From Phaeovibrio sulfidiphilus (lineage in GTDB: Bacteria > Pseudomonadota > Alphaproteobacteria > Rhodospirillales > Rhodospirillaceae), in contig NZ_JACZHT010000001.1 of NCBI RefSeq assembly GCF_014861485.1, positions 248,001 to 312,000 on the forward strand: a stretch of 64,000 nucleotides of DNA. The letters are read 5' to 3'. The position numbers and the translations under genes were made by a program. The notes beneath the pieces were generated by a model. That model saw nothing but the letters and a program-made list of their open reading frames with translations, was not told the DNA's origin and ran no database searches. This document shows positions 42,819-52,560 of this stretch, one piece after another (position 1 is the first letter of the stretch; each line of letters opens with the position of its first letter).

Positions 42819-43427
42819 ATGCCGGAACCTGAAAAGCAGACCTGGACGCGGCGCCTGATCGCCCGGGCAAACTCCCGCTCCGCACTCGTCTGGCTGGGGG
42901 TCATCTCCTGCATCGAGAGCATCTTCCTGCCCATGACGGCAGACGTGCTGCTGATCCCCATGATCCTGGCCAACCGCAGCCGGTGGGTGTTCCTGTGCCT
43001 CTACACCGCGGCCACGTCCGTCCTGGGGGGCCTGTTCGGCTGGCTGATCGGCTACTTCCTGATGGAAACCGTGGGGTTCTGGCTGATCGACCTCTATTCG
43101 GCCCAGGACGTGTTCCGCCAGTTCACCGGACTGGTGGACCGGTGGGGAGCGCTTGCGGTGTTCATCGCCGGGGTCTCGCCGATCCCCTACAAGGTGGCCA
43201 CGGTCACCGCGGGCGCCGCCCAGATGAACCTGGTGGTGTTCCTGCTGGCCTCGGTGGTCTCGCGGGCGCTGCGGTTCCTGGTGGTGGGGGTCGTCTTCGC
43301 GCTGTTCGGGCACCGGGCCCTGGACTTCTACATGGCCCACCGGCGGCGCATTCACATTGCCGGCGCCCTCGCCCTTCTTGTGGCCGGCGCGGCCGCACTG
43401 GCGGCCTTGCTTCTGGGAGCCTTCTGA
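42819..43427 (+). CDS. YqaA/DedA-like (VTT domain) membrane protein
   Basis: 202 residues with four to five membrane segments (near 22-50, 58-82, 120-140, 145-175, 180-200). The family signature is visible in FLPMTADVLLIPMIL and VFIAGVSPIPYKVATVTAGAAQMN, matching the YqaA branch of the SNARE-associated/DedA superfamily. Relatives are lipid scramblase-like or transporter proteins of the inner membrane; the role here is inferred only by family. It precedes lepB by 124 bp on the same strand. Confidence 0.88.
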   Translation: MPEPEKQTWTRRLIARANSRSALVWLGVISCIESIFLPMTADVLLIPMILANRSRWVFLCLYTAATSVLGGLFGWLIGYFLMETVGFWLIDLYSAQDVFRQFTGLVDRWGALAVFIAGVSPIPYKVATVTAGAAQMNLVVFLLASVVSRALRFLVVGVVFALFGHRALDFYMAHRRRIHIAGALALLVAGAAALAALLLGAF

Positions 43428-43551
43428 AAAGACGTGCCACCGTGGGACAACTGTCGCGCGCGCATCACGCGGGCCTTTAATTCACACGTCTTTGCCTTTA
43501 TGATGCCCCTGAATCCACAGTCCATTCTGACAGGGTACCGAGTCAAACTTC

Positions 43552-44301
43552 ATGAGTAGCTACCAGAGGAACAAGGACAGCGCATTTTACGACACTGCCG
43601 TAACCGTCGCCTATGCGCTTCTCATCGCCATCCTGATCCGGACGTTCGCCTACGAACCGTTCCGCATTCCCTCGGGATCCATGGAGCCGACGCTCCTTGT
43701 TGGAGACTATCTCTTCGTTTCCAAGTTCTCCTATGGATATTCAAAGTACTCGCTCCCCTTTGCCCTGATCCCCTTCGAGGGGCGGGTTCTGGCCTCCGAG
43801 CCGGAGCGCGGCGACGTGGTCGTGTTCAAGAAGCCCGGCGACACCAGCCTTGACTACATCAAGCGGGTGGTCGGCCTTCCCGGGGACCAGGTCCAGATGA
43901 TCGACGGGCGCCTGTACATCAACGGGACCGTGGTGCCGCGCCGCAAGATCGAGCCCTACCAGGAAATCTCCCCGGGCGGCGCCGTGTCGCGCCATCCGCG
44001 CTACATGGAGACCCTTCCGGGAGGCAGGGAGCACCAGATCATCGAGGTTCACGGCGACGACTACTACGCCGACCGGACCGGGGTCTATGTGGTCCCCGAA
44101 GACCACTACTTCATGATGGGCGACAACCGGGACAGCTCGGAGGACTCGCGCACCGCGGAGGTCGGCTACGTCCCGTTCGAGAACCTGATCGGCCGGGCCG
44201 AGTTCCTGTTCTACTCGAAGGACGAGCGCTCCCCCTGGTGGGCCGTCTGGTCCTGGCCCGAGGCGGTCCGCTGGGATCGCATCTTTGATGCCATTCAATA
44301 A
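43552..44301 (+). CDS. lepB: Signal peptidase I
   Basis: 249 residues. It cleaves Sec signal peptides on the periplasmic face of the inner membrane. One N-terminal membrane helix (VTVAYALLIAILIRTFAYEPF) is followed by the catalytic serine in PSGSMEPTLL and the general-base lysine in DYIKRVVGLPGD. The GDNRDSSEDSR motif is intact. The ribosome-binding site is weak. It starts the lepB-rnc-era block with 12 nt to rnc. Confidence 0.97.
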   Translation: MSSYQRNKDSAFYDTAVTVAYALLIAILIRTFAYEPFRIPSGSMEPTLLVGDYLFVSKFSYGYSKYSLPFALIPFEGRVLASEPERGDVVVFKKPGDTSLDYIKRVVGLPGDQVQMIDGRLYINGTVVPRRKIEPYQEISPGGAVSRHPRYMETLPGGREHQIIEVHGDDYYADRTGVYVVPEDHYFMMGDNRDSSEDSRTAEVGYVPFENLIGRAEFLFYSKDERSPWWAVWSWPEAVRWDRIFDAIQ

Positions 44302-44313
44302 GGCAACCCGGTC

Positions 44314-44994
44314 ATGAGTGCCTCCGATACGGGGCGACTTGCCAGCAATCTCGGATACCGGTTCCAGACCCCGCGGCTTCTGGAGCAGGCCCTCACCCAC
44401 AAGTCCCGCGAGGGGCGCCCCAGCTACGAGCGCCTGGAATTCCTGGGCGACCGGGTCCTGGGCCTGGTTGTGGCCAGGCTGCTGTACGAACGTTTTCCCG
44501 CCGAGGACGAGGGCGCCCTTGCCCGCCGTCACGGCCACCTGGTGTCCCAGGAAACCGTGGCCCGGGTGGCCATCGTCCTGGACCTTGGCGCGGTCATGCG
44601 CCTCAGTCCGGGAGACGACCACGCCGGAGCCCGCCGGAACCCCAGCCTTCTGTGCGACGTCTGCGAGGCCGTCTTGGGCGCCGTTTTCCTGGACGGCGGC
44701 CTGGACGAGGCTGACCGGATCATCACCGAACTCTGGACCCCGCTCATTCTGGAGGATGCGACCCCACCCCGGGCCCCCAAGACGGCGCTCCAGGAGTGGG
44801 CCCAGGAGCGGGGGCTGCCTCTCCCCGAATACCTCGAGGAACAGCGCGACGGACCTCCCCACCGTCCGGTGTTCACTGTGCGGGTCGCGGTCAAGGGCCG
44901 GGGATCCGCCCGAGCCCAGGGCTCGTCAAAACGCGTCGCGGAGCAGGAAGCCGCACGCCTTCTTCTTGAAAGACTCGAACAAAATGACGAATGA
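44314..44994 (+). CDS. rnc: Ribonuclease III
   Basis: 226 residues. It cleaves double-stranded RNA in rRNA and mRNA processing. The catalytic signature YERLEFLGDRVLGL has Arg where most have Ala, but the acidic residues are kept. The second metal-binding region is DVCEAVLGAVFLDGG. A double-stranded RNA-binding domain fills the C-terminal ~70 residues (KTALQEWAQERG, GSSKRVAEQEAARLLL). It overlaps era by 11 nt. Confidence 0.96.
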   Translation: MSASDTGRLASNLGYRFQTPRLLEQALTHKSREGRPSYERLEFLGDRVLGLVVARLLYERFPAEDEGALARRHGHLVSQETVARVAIVLDLGAVMRLSPGDDHAGARRNPSLLCDVCEAVLGAVFLDGGLDEADRIITELWTPLILEDATPPRAPKTALQEWAQERGLPLPEYLEEQRDGPPHRPVFTVRVAVKGRGSARAQGSSKRVAEQEAARLLLERLEQNDE

Positions 44995-45925
44995 ACCGAC
45001 CCCGGACTCTCCGGCGGACACGGACAGCGGTGCTCCCCAACGGTGCGGCTTCGTCGCCGTCATCGGCGCACCCAATGCCGGCAAGAGCACCCTGGTCAAC
45101 CAGCTGGTGGGTGCCAAGATCAGCATTGTGACCCCCAAGGCCCAGACCACCCGCACCCGCGTGCGCGGCGTGGCCATGCGAGGCGACACCCAGGTGGTCC
45201 TGATCGACACCCCGGGCATCTTCGAGCCCCGCAAGCGCATTGACCGCGCCATGGTCGCTGCCGCCTGGGAGGGCTCCATGGAGGCCGACCGGGTGCTTCT
45301 CGTGGTGGACGCCCGCCGCGGAATGACCGAGGCTGTGAGCGCCCTGGTGGAGCGCCTGGCCGAACTGGGCCGCCCGTGCAGCCTCGCCCTCAACAAGGTG
45401 GACGCCATGGAGCGGGAAAAGCTCCTGGGCCTGGCCGCGCGCTTCAACGAGGCCTTCCCCTTTGAGCGGATCTTCATGATCTCGGCCCTGACCGGGTCCG
45501 GCTGTGACGATGTGCTCCAGTCCCTGGCGGACTCCCTGCCCCAGGGGCCCTGGATGTTCGATCCCGACGACCTCTCGGATCTGCCGCAGCGCCTTCTGGC
45601 CGCCGAGATCACCCGGGAGAAGATCTTCCTCCAGCTTCACGAGGAGCTGCCCTACGCGAGCGCCGTCCACACGGACCGCTGGGAGGAAAAGCCCGACGGC
45701 TCAATCCGCATCGAACAGACCATTTTCATTGAGCGTGACACCCAGAGGGCTATTATGCTCGGAAAAGGCGGCGCCCGCATCAAGGCCATCGGCCAGGCGG
45801 CCCGCACCGAACTCTCCAGCCTTCTGGAACAGCCGGTCCACCTGTTCCTTCACGTGAAGGTGAACGAGCGCCTCTGGGAGGACCGCGAGTCCTACTCGAC
45901 CTGGGGCCTGGACTACAACGCCTGA
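44984..45925 (+). CDS. era: GTPase Era
   Basis: 313 residues. It is a ribosome-assembly GTPase that binds the 3' end of 16S rRNA. G motifs are GAPNAGKS (G1), TTRTRVRG (G2), DTPG (G3), NKVD (G4) and ISALTG (G5). The C-terminal KH domain includes LGKGGARIKAIG. A ~20-residue acidic/Ser N-terminal extension precedes G1. The ATG lies inside the 3' end of rnc, so translation is probably coupled. Confidence 0.97.
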   Translation: MTNEPTPDSPADTDSGAPQRCGFVAVIGAPNAGKSTLVNQLVGAKISIVTPKAQTTRTRVRGVAMRGDTQVVLIDTPGIFEPRKRIDRAMVAAAWEGSMEADRVLLVVDARRGMTEAVSALVERLAELGRPCSLALNKVDAMEREKLLGLAARFNEAFPFERIFMISALTGSGCDDVLQSLADSLPQGPWMFDPDDLSDLPQRLLAAEITREKIFLQLHEELPYASAVHTDRWEEKPDGSIRIEQTIFIERDTQRAIMLGKGGARIKAIGQAARTELSSLLEQPVHLFLHVKVNERLWEDRESYSTWGLDYNA

Positions 45926-46107
45926 CCGGCGGCCAAGGCAACACTGCCGTGAGCCCCGCCCGGGCCACCCCCTCACCGGATCCGACGCACCCGCGCCGGA
46001 TCCCGGACCGCCCTGCCGGAGGCGACGACGTCCGGCCGGAGCACGCCCGCTGGGCCTGCCCCGTGTGTGTTGTTGCCCCTGCCGGGGCCTGTGGTGATTG
46101 GTGTTGA

Positions 46108-46866
46108 ATGAACGACCTCACGGATACCGGAATCGTTCTCGCAGCCTCGCCCCACGGCGAGCATGCAGCCCTTGTGACCCTCTTCACCCGCAGCACGGGC
46201 CTGTATACGGGCTATGTCCCCGGCGGCCAGAGCCGCAAAATCCGCGGCTTCCTTCAGCTGGGCACCTTCGTGAACGCGCGCTGGCGCACCCGGATCGAGG
46301 GCCGCATGGGCACCCTGGAGCTTGAACCCCTCCCTGGCATCCCCTCGCCCCTTCTGGCGGACCGGACCCGCCTCGCGGGCACCGCGTCCATGCTGTCCCT
46401 CGTGCGCCAGTTCCTGGCCGAGCGTGACCCCTTCCCGGGCCTTCATGACGCCACCGCGGCGACCCTCGAGAACCTCCTCCAGGCCCGGACCGACACCATG
46501 ACCTGGGCGGCGGACGTGGCCCGCTGGGAATGCCTGCTGCTGGCGGAGACCGGCTTCGGGCTGGACACACACCGCTGCGCCCTGACCGGCACCCGCGAGG
46601 AACTCGCCTGGATCTCGCCCCACACCGGGCGGGCCGCCTCCCGCGCCGCCGGACAGCCCTGGTCCGACCGCCTTCTCCCCCTGCCCCCGTTCCTCCTGAG
46701 CACCACCCTGCCCTCGTCCCCGGGCGAGTTGCTTCAGGGGTTCCGTCTGAGTGGCCACTTCCTGGCCCGGATTGAAACCCACACGGCCTCAGGCGCCCGC
46801 TCCCCCCTTCCGAGCGCCCGGACCCGCTTCCTGTGCCGCCTCTCCACCGAGCTGGGCGCCGTCTGA
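46108..46866 (+). CDS. recO: DNA repair protein RecO
   Basis: 252 residues. It loads RecA with RecR at single-stranded gaps. The N-terminal OB fold is recognisable from DTGIVLAASPHGEHAALVTLFTR and GLYTGYVPGGQSRK; the helical domain (ARWECLLLAETGFGLDTHRCALTG) follows. The cysteine-based zinc site of some RecO proteins is not complete. It lies 182 bp after era. Confidence 0.94.
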   Translation: MNDLTDTGIVLAASPHGEHAALVTLFTRSTGLYTGYVPGGQSRKIRGFLQLGTFVNARWRTRIEGRMGTLELEPLPGIPSPLLADRTRLAGTASMLSLVRQFLAERDPFPGLHDATAATLENLLQARTDTMTWAADVARWECLLLAETGFGLDTHRCALTGTREELAWISPHTGRAASRAAGQPWSDRLLPLPPFLLSTTLPSSPGELLQGFRLSGHFLARIETHTASGARSPLPSARTRFLCRLSTELGAV

Positions 46867-47046
46867 GGGCTCCACGCCGTCCACGATGCCCTTCGCCCAC
46901 GCACGGCCCGTCGCTGTCTGAGGCCTCCCCAAGGTCCGCGAGACCTATCGCACAAGCACCGCACGGCGCCCGCACGGCGCCGTCTGAGCCCTCCCCTCTC
47001 CGCCCTGCCACACGCCACTCCCCCAGCCCCGCACGGGACCGCGCAC

Positions 47047-47076
47047 AAAAAAACCCCCGGACGAGCCGGGGGTTTT
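47047..47076 (-). terminator. Bidirectional terminator at the end of the ribosomal super-operon
   Basis: A perfect 11-bp stem (AAAACCCCCGG / CCGGGGGTTTT, 5-nt loop) is followed by TTT on the minus strand and runs into TTTTC on the plus strand. It can stop both rplQ and recO transcripts. Confidence 0.9.
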
Positions 47077-47102
47077 CGGTCTGCACCGGGACGGGCCCGG
47101 TT

Positions 47103-47516
47103 TTAGTCCTCGTCGTCTTCCTGGAAGACCGGGCCGGAGTCCTGGCCCTTGGCGGTCACGTCGCGGTCCACGAACTCGATGATGGCCATCGGAGCCGCGT
47201 CGCCGTAGCGGAAGCCGGCCTTCATGATGCGGGTGTAACCGCCCGGGCGACCCTGGTAGCGGGGGCCCAGAACCTCGAACAGCTTCGAGACGGTCTTGTC
47301 ACAGCGCAGGATGGCGAACGCCTGACGACGGTCGTGCAGGGTGCCACGCTTGCCGAGGGTCACGAGACGCTCCACGATGGGGCGGAGGTCTTTCGCCTTG
47401 GGCAGGGTGGTCTTGATCTGCTCGTGCTTCACAAGAGCCATCGCCATCGAGGCGAAAAGGGCTCTGCGAGAGCTGGCGTTGCGGCCGAGCTTACGGCCGG
47501 ACATACGATGACGCAT
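47103..47516 (-). CDS. rplQ: 50S ribosomal protein L17
   Basis: 137 residues, last gene of the alpha operon. [24 protein letters not shown] at the N-terminus and [21 protein letters not shown] are standard L17. It ends in an acidic tail (QEDDED). The gene is followed 27 bp later by a strong terminator. Confidence 0.98.
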   Translation of the reverse strand: MRHRMSGRKLGRNASSRRALFASMAMALVKHEQIKTTLPKAKDLRPIVERLVTLGKRGTLHDRRQAFAILRCDKTVSKLFEVLGPRYQGRPGGYTRIMKAGFRYGDAAPMAIIEFVDRDVTAKGQDSGPVFQEDDED

Positions 47517-47641
47517 GGCGTTTCTCCTGTGTTACGGCGGCATGATGCCGATTGTGGGCATCCGGGCCTCCCCCGCGGGCAGCGGGGTCAAGAACCCGAA
47601 CGACGCCCCGACGGATGCGGGACGATTGGGAAGGCGGAAAC

Positions 47642-48664
47642 TCAGTAGTGTTCCTCGAGCTTGCGGGCCAGTTCCTCGATGTTCTCGGGCGGCCAGTCGG
47701 GGATTTCCATACCGAGGTGAAGCCCCATGGTGGCGAGGACTTCCTTGATCTCGTTCAGCGACTTGCGGCCGAAGTTCGGCGTGCGCAGCATCTCGGCCTC
47801 GGTCTTCTGGACCAGATCGCCAATGTAGATGATGTTGTCGCTCTTGAGGCAGTTGGCCGAGCGGACCGAAAGCTCCAGCTCGTCCACCTTGCGAAGAAGG
47901 TTCTTGTTGAACGGCAGATCGTCCTCGCGCTTCTCGGGCAGGGCAACCTGCGGCTCCTCGAAGTTGATGAACAGCTGCAGCTGGTCCTGGAGAATGCGGG
48001 CGGACAGGGCCACCGCGTCCTCGGGGGTCAGGGAGCCGTCCGTCTCGACCACGAGGGTCAGGCGGTCATAGTCCGTGATCTGGCCGACACGGGCGTTGTC
48101 CACCTTGTAGGACACCTTGCGCACCGGCGAGAAGATCGAGTCCACCGGGATGAAGCCGATGGGGGAGTCCTCGGTCCGGTTGGCGACGGCCGGGACGTAG
48201 CCCTTGCCCATGCCCACCGTGAACTCCATGGACAGGGAGGCGCCCTCGTCCAGATGGCAGATGATCAGGTCCGGGTTCATGATCTCAATGTCCGCGCCCG
48301 CCTCGATCTGGCTCGCGCGAACGGCGCCGGGGCCGGTCACATTGAGGGTCATGCGCCGCGGGCCTTCCACGTGCATGCGGATGGCAAGGGTCTTGACGTT
48401 GAGGATAACCTCGGTCACGTCCTCACGAACGCCGGGAATCGACGAAAACTCGTGCAGAACGCCGTCGATCTGGATCCCGGTCACCGCGGCACCCTGAAGG
48501 GACGACAGCAAAATGCGCCGCAGCGCGTTGCCAAGCGTGAGACCGAAACCGCGCTCGAGCGGCTCGGCGACCATGGTGGACGCGTTACTGAAACCGCTGT
48601 TGGGCGTGATAACAGGCTTTTCCGGCTTGATCAGTTCCTGCCAGTTTTTTTGAATCAAGGACAT
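47642..48664 (-). CDS. rpoA: RNA polymerase alpha subunit
   Basis: 340 residues. The N-terminal domain ([25 protein letters not shown]) dimerises and binds beta/beta'. The C-terminal domain ([40 protein letters not shown]) contacts UP elements and activators. The start at MSLIQKNW gives the usual length; the longer frame adds 14 unrelated residues. It lies between rpsK (222 bp upstream) and rplQ (125 bp downstream), with gaps wider than elsewhere in the operon. Confidence 0.98.
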   Translation of the reverse strand: MSLIQKNWQELIKPEKPVITPNSGFSNASTMVAEPLERGFGLTLGNALRRILLSSLQGAAVTGIQIDGVLHEFSSIPGVREDVTEVILNVKTLAIRMHVEGPRRMTLNVTGPGAVRASQIEAGADIEIMNPDLIICHLDEGASLSMEFTVGMGKGYVPAVANRTEDSPIGFIPVDSIFSPVRKVSYKVDNARVGQITDYDRLTLVVETDGSLTPEDAVALSARILQDQLQLFINFEEPQVALPEKREDDLPFNKNLLRKVDELELSVRSANCLKSDNIIYIGDLVQKTEAEMLRTPNFGRKSLNEIKEVLATMGLHLGMEIPDWPPENIEELARKLEEHY

Positions 48665-48886
48665 GGTGATTTCCCGAGCAGTAGCCGTGGCGAAGCGATT
48701 CCGCACGGCTTTATTTCAAACAGCGCCGTCCGGGACACCCGACAGGATCGGGCCCCGGACGAAACACCTGGATCGGGGGAAAGAGAGGCAAGGGTTCCGG
48801 AAAAACGGAACCCGACAGGCCTTTCCCAGTAGGATCGCGCGACGTGCCGGCGTGATCTGCGCGCCGGATGCCGCGCCCCGGGCGTC

Positions 48887-49276
48887 CTAGACGCGACGAC
48901 GCTTGCGCGGACGGCAACCGTTGTGCGGGATCGGGGTCACGTCCTTGATGACCGTGACCGTGAAGCCCACAGCCTGAAGAGCACGCAGAGCGGACTCACG
49001 GCCCGAACCCGGTCCCTTCACCATGACCTCAAGCGTCTTGACGCCGTGCTCCTGAGCCTTGCGGCCCGCGTCCTCGGCGGCAATCTGCGCCGCGTACGGC
49101 GTGGACTTCCGCGAGCCCTTGAAGCCCTGGGCACCGGCCGAGGACCAGGAGATGGCATTCCCCTGAACGTCGGTGATGGTGATCATGGTGTTGTTGAACG
49201 ACGCGTTGACGTGGGCGATGCCCGACGAAATGTTCTTGCGCTCGCGCTTGCGCATTCTAGCTGCTGGCTTGGCCAT
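48887..49276 (-). CDS. rpsK: 30S ribosomal protein S11
   Basis: 129 residues. [26 protein letters not shown] and the C-terminal [13 protein letters not shown] are characteristic. S11 shapes the platform at the mRNA exit region. It lies 67 bp after rpsM. Confidence 0.98.
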   Translation of the reverse strand: MAKPAARMRKRERKNISSGIAHVNASFNNTMITITDVQGNAISWSSAGAQGFKGSRKSTPYAAQIAAEDAGRKAQEHGVKTLEVMVKGPGSGRESALRALQAVGFTVTVIKDVTPIPHNGCRPRKRRRV

Positions 49277-49343
49277 TGCGGTGTATGGTCCCGTTTTCTA
49301 GCGATCTCGGATTGGGGACGCGCACCCGGTGCGCGTCCGGCTC

Positions 49344-49712
49344 TTACTTCTTCTTGCCGGCGATCGGCTTGGCCGGGCCCTTGCGGGTGCGGGCGTTCGT
49401 GTGCGTACGCTGGCCGCGGACCGGGAGGCCCTTGCGGTGACGCAGGCCGCGGTAGCAGCCCAGATCCATCACGCGCTTGATGTTCATCGCGGTCTCGCGA
49501 CGCAGATCACCCTCGACCTTGTACTCCGCGTCGATCAGTTCGCGAATCCGGACGACTTCGTCATCCGTCAGGTCGTTCACGCGACGGCTGTCGGCGATGC
49601 CGACCCGTTCGCAGATTTCCGCGGCTTTCGTACGGCCAATGCCGTAAATGTACGTAAGCGCGATACAAGTCCGCTTGTTAGACGGAATATTTACGCCAGC
49701 GATGCGCGCCAA
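49344..49712 (-). CDS. rpsM: 30S ribosomal protein S13
   Basis: 122 residues when started at TTG ([10 protein letters not shown]), which has GGAG 8 nt upstream and matches the family length exactly. An upstream GTG would leave no room for a ribosome-binding site. The C-terminal basic tail ([21 protein letters not shown]) reaches the P-site tRNA. Confidence 0.97.
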   Translation of the reverse strand: MARIAGVNIPSNKRTCIALTYIYGIGRTKAAEICERVGIADSRRVNDLTDDEVVRIRELIDAEYKVEGDLRRETAMNIKRVMDLGCYRGLRHRKGLPVRGQRTHTNARTRKGPAKPIAGKKK

Positions 49713-49721
49713 GGCCCACAC

Positions 49722-49856
49722 TCCTCGTCTTCAGAATTGGCAAAAAGGTACTGCGTCGCATTTTTTCAAAGAGCGGCGCATTATAGGAAGATTCGCGTCC
49801 GAGTCAATCCGTTGAGTCCGGAATTCAGCCCGGACGCGAAAAAAAGCGGCTCCGGC
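49722..49856. other. Inverted repeats in the adk-rpsM spacer
   Basis: TTCGCGTCCG (49792-49801) and CGGACGCGAA (49831-49840) form a 10-bp perfect inverted repeat. A competing GTCCGG/CCGGAC pair (49816-49821, 49830-49835) shares the right arm. On the minus strand a run of seven T precedes the structure, so it is not a conventional terminator. Confidence 0.6.
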
Positions 49857-50438
49857 TCACACAGTCTCGAGGATCTGCACCAGAGCGTTCGTAACCTGTT
49901 CGATGGTCATGGTGCCATCCACAACGTGGAGGAGCCCCTTGGCCTCGTAGTACGGGAGAATCGGAACCGTCTGCGCGTGGTACACGGTCAGACGCTTGCG
50001 AAGGGTCTCCTCGTTGTCGTCGGCCCGGACCGTCTCCGACTGGGCGGCGCGGGTGCGAATCCGGTCAAACAGGATTTCGTCCGGCACCTTCAGCTGGATG
50101 ACCCGGTCCAGGTCCATGCCCTTGCGGGCCAGCATCGAATCCAGAGCCTCGGCCTGGGGAACGGTTCGCGGGAAGCCGTCCAGGATGAAGCCGTTCACGC
50201 AGTCCGGCTGGGAGATCCGGTCCTCGATCATGGACACCATCAGGTCGTCGGGCATGAGCTCGCCCCGGTCCATGATGTCCTTGGCCTTCTTCCCGAGCTC
50301 GGAGCCCGCCGCCACCGCCGCACGGAGCATGTCGCCCGTGGACAGCTGCGGGATGGAGTACTTGTCCTGAAGGATCTGGGCCTGCGTGCCCTTGCCCACC
50401 CCCGGCGGGCCCATAAAGATAATGCGTCGAGCGGTCAT
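49857..50438 (-). CDS. adk: Adenylate kinase
   Basis: 193 residues, the short form without a zinc-binding LID. It interconverts ATP + AMP and 2 ADP. The P-loop is GPPGVGKGTQ. STGDMLRAAV, DGFPRTVPQAEAL and VYHAQTVPIL are diagnostic. Its ribosome-binding site AGGAGAGG overlaps the 3' end of secY, 3 bp away. Confidence 0.98.
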   Translation of the reverse strand: MTARRIIFMGPPGVGKGTQAQILQDKYSIPQLSTGDMLRAAVAAGSELGKKAKDIMDRGELMPDDLMVSMIEDRISQPDCVNGFILDGFPRTVPQAEALDSMLARKGMDLDRVIQLKVPDEILFDRIRTRAAQSETVRADDNEETLRKRLTVYHAQTVPILPYYEAKGLLHVVDGTMTIEQVTNALVQILETV

Positions 50439-50441
50439 TGG

Positions 50442-51776
50442 TTATCCTCTCCTGCCCCGAAGCTTGGCCTTCTTGATCAGGCCTTCATACTGGTGCGCCA
50501 GCAAGTGCGACTGGATTTGCCCGACCGTGTCCAGGGTCACCGTGACCACAATCAGAAGACTCGTGCCGCCGAAGTAGAACGGGACGCTCGCGTGCTTCAT
50601 CAGGAACTCGGGGAGCAGACAGATGGCCACGAGGTAGATCGCACCGACAAAGGTCAGACGCGACAGCACGTAGTCAAGATACTGCGCCGTGTTCCGTCCC
50701 GGACGGATGCCCGGAATGAAGCCACCGAACTTCTTCAGGTTCTCTGCGGTATCCGCCGGGTTGAAGACAACCGCGGTGTAGAAGAACGCAAAGAAAATGA
50801 TCATTCCGGCGTAGAGCGCCATGTAGGCGGGAGCGCCATGCTCGAGCCAGATCCGCAGCGTGGCCAGCCACTCGGGCCCCTGCCCGGCCGAGAAGCCGAG
50901 GACCGTCATGGGCAGCAGCAGCAGCGAGCTTGCGAAGATCGGCGGAATCACACCCGACGTGTTGATCTTCAGGGGCATATGGGAGCTCTCGCCACCAAAA
51001 ATGCGGTTGCCCTGCTGTCGCTTTGGATACTGGATGAGAATGCGCCTCTGGGCCCGCTCGATGGCCACGATCGCGGCGATCACACCCACAGCCATGACGC
51101 CAATCAGCAGCACGAACAGGGGGTTGAGCGTTCCCACACGGGTTGCCTCAAGCGTCTGGACAAGAGCCAGGGGAAGCTGCGCGACAATACCGGCGAAAAT
51201 AATGAGCGAAATACCGTTTCCGACTCCACGGGCCGTGATCTGCTCACCCAGCCACATCAGGAACAAGGTGCCCCCGAGAAGGGTGATGACCGCCGTGAAA
51301 CGGAAGAACCAGCCCGGATCCAGAACCGGCGAGCCCGGCATGCCCTCAAGGGCAACCGCAATGCCGTAGGCCTGGGCGATGGTGATGAGAACGGTAAAAT
51401 AACGGGTGTACTGGTTGATCTTCTTTCGCCCGGACTCCCCTTCCTTCTTCAGCGCTTCCAGCGACGGCACAAGGGACGTCATCAGCTGCATGATAATGGA
51501 GGCGGAAATGTAGGGCATGATATTCAGCGCAAAGATCGTCATACGCGAAAGGGCGCCACCCGCGAACATGTCAAACATGCCCAGGATGCCACCTTTCTGC
51601 TGATCAAAGAGCTGCTTCATCACTCCGGCGTCAATGCCGGGGATCGGAATGTATGTACCAATACGATAAACAACAAGCGCAAACAGGGTGAACCACAGGC
51701 GCTTTTTCAGCTCCGTCGCTTTGGCGAAAACGCCGAAATTGAGGTTTGCTGCGAGTTGCTCAGCTGCGGACGCCAT
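50442..51776 (-). CDS. secY: Preprotein translocase subunit SecY
   Basis: 444 residues with ten membrane helices, forming the SecYEG channel. IPIPGIDAGVMKQLF and the plug/first loop (GGALSRMTIFALNIMPYISASI) are visible, as is the cytosolic PGIRPGRNTAQYLDYVLSRLT loop. The start MASAAEQLAANLNFG was chosen from GGGAG 8 nt upstream; 18 upstream in-frame residues are unrelated. Confidence 0.98.
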   Translation of the reverse strand: MASAAEQLAANLNFGVFAKATELKKRLWFTLFALVVYRIGTYIPIPGIDAGVMKQLFDQQKGGILGMFDMFAGGALSRMTIFALNIMPYISASIIMQLMTSLVPSLEALKKEGESGRKKINQYTRYFTVLITIAQAYGIAVALEGMPGSPVLDPGWFFRFTAVITLLGGTLFLMWLGEQITARGVGNGISLIIFAGIVAQLPLALVQTLEATRVGTLNPLFVLLIGVMAVGVIAAIVAIERAQRRILIQYPKRQQGNRIFGGESSHMPLKINTSGVIPPIFASSLLLLPMTVLGFSAGQGPEWLATLRIWLEHGAPAYMALYAGMIIFFAFFYTAVVFNPADTAENLKKFGGFIPGIRPGRNTAQYLDYVLSRLTFVGAIYLVAICLLPEFLMKHASVPFYFGGTSLLIVVTVTLDTVGQIQSHLLAHQYEGLIKKAKLRGRRG

Positions 51777-51839
51777 CCGCTTGCTCCCTGAAAAAAGGGG
51801 ACCGGCCGCCCTCGGGGGGCGACCGGACACACATTTGGA

Positions 51840-52322
51840 CTACTGCTCTGCGACGTCTTCCCGGGGAGCCCGGACGGTCACCGTGCCGCCAGCCTTCTCG
51901 ATGGCCTGGCGCGCGGTATCCGAAGCGCCGGTCACCTCGAGGTTCAGAGCGGTGGTCACCTCGCCCCGGCCAAGGAGACGGACACCGTCCCGCTTGCGGC
52001 GGAGAATGCCGGAGGCAACCAGCAGATCCTCGGTGATGGGAGCGGAGGCGTCGAGACGACCCGCTTCCACCGCAGCCTGAATGTTGCCAACGTTGATCAC
52101 CACGTATTCCTTGCGGTTCGGCTTCGTGAAGCCCCGCTTCGGAAGACGACGGTAGATCGGCATCTGGCCGCCCTCAAAGCCGTTGATCGACACACCGCTG
52201 CGCGACTTCTGGCCCTTGACGCCGCGACCGCCGGTCTTGCCCTTTCCAGAGCCGATACCGCGGCCGACCCGCATGCGCTCTTTCGTCGCACCCGGGTTGT
52301 CGGCAAGTTCGTTGAGTTTCAT
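51840..52322 (-). CDS. rplO: 50S ribosomal protein L15
   Basis: 160 residues. [22 protein letters not shown] and the Gly-rich [16 protein letters not shown] segment are typical. The start is set at MKLNEL (GGAAAGG 9 nt upstream) rather than three codons earlier. Confidence 0.98.
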   Translation of the reverse strand: MKLNELADNPGATKERMRVGRGIGSGKGKTGGRGVKGQKSRSGVSINGFEGGQMPIYRRLPKRGFTKPNRKEYVVINVGNIQAAVEAGRLDASAPITEDLLVASGILRRKRDGVRLLGRGEVTTALNLEVTGASDTARQAIEKAGGTVTVRAPREDVAEQ

Positions 52323-52346
52323 AACGAACAACCTTTCCAGTTAAGA

Positions 52347-52547
52347 TCAGGACTCTTCGACGCGAACCAGGTGGGCGACCGTGTTGATCATGCCCCGCAC
52401 GGCCGGAGTATCCTCCAGCTCGCGCGTCCTGTGCATCTTGTTGAGCCCGAGCCCTTTGAGCGTCTCACGCTGATAGGCGGGACGACCGATGGGGCTGCCG
52501 ATCTGCGTGACCTTCACGGTGCCCGCTTTCTTCGTTGCTTTCGCCAT
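52347..52547 (-). CDS. rpmD: 50S ribosomal protein L30
   Basis: 66 residues. [23 protein letters not shown] and the C-terminal [13 protein letters not shown] match L30. It lies between rpsE and rplO. Confidence 0.98.
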   Translation of the reverse strand: MAKATKKAGTVKVTQIGSPIGRPAYQRETLKGLGLNKMHRTRELEDTPAVRGMINTVAHLVRVEES

Positions 52548-52560
52548 GGTTCAGTTCCCC

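Noticed and set aside
49839-49845. Run of A/T next to the adk-rpsM dyad as an intrinsic terminator
   Set aside because: On the transcribed minus strand the T-run precedes the hairpin instead of following it.
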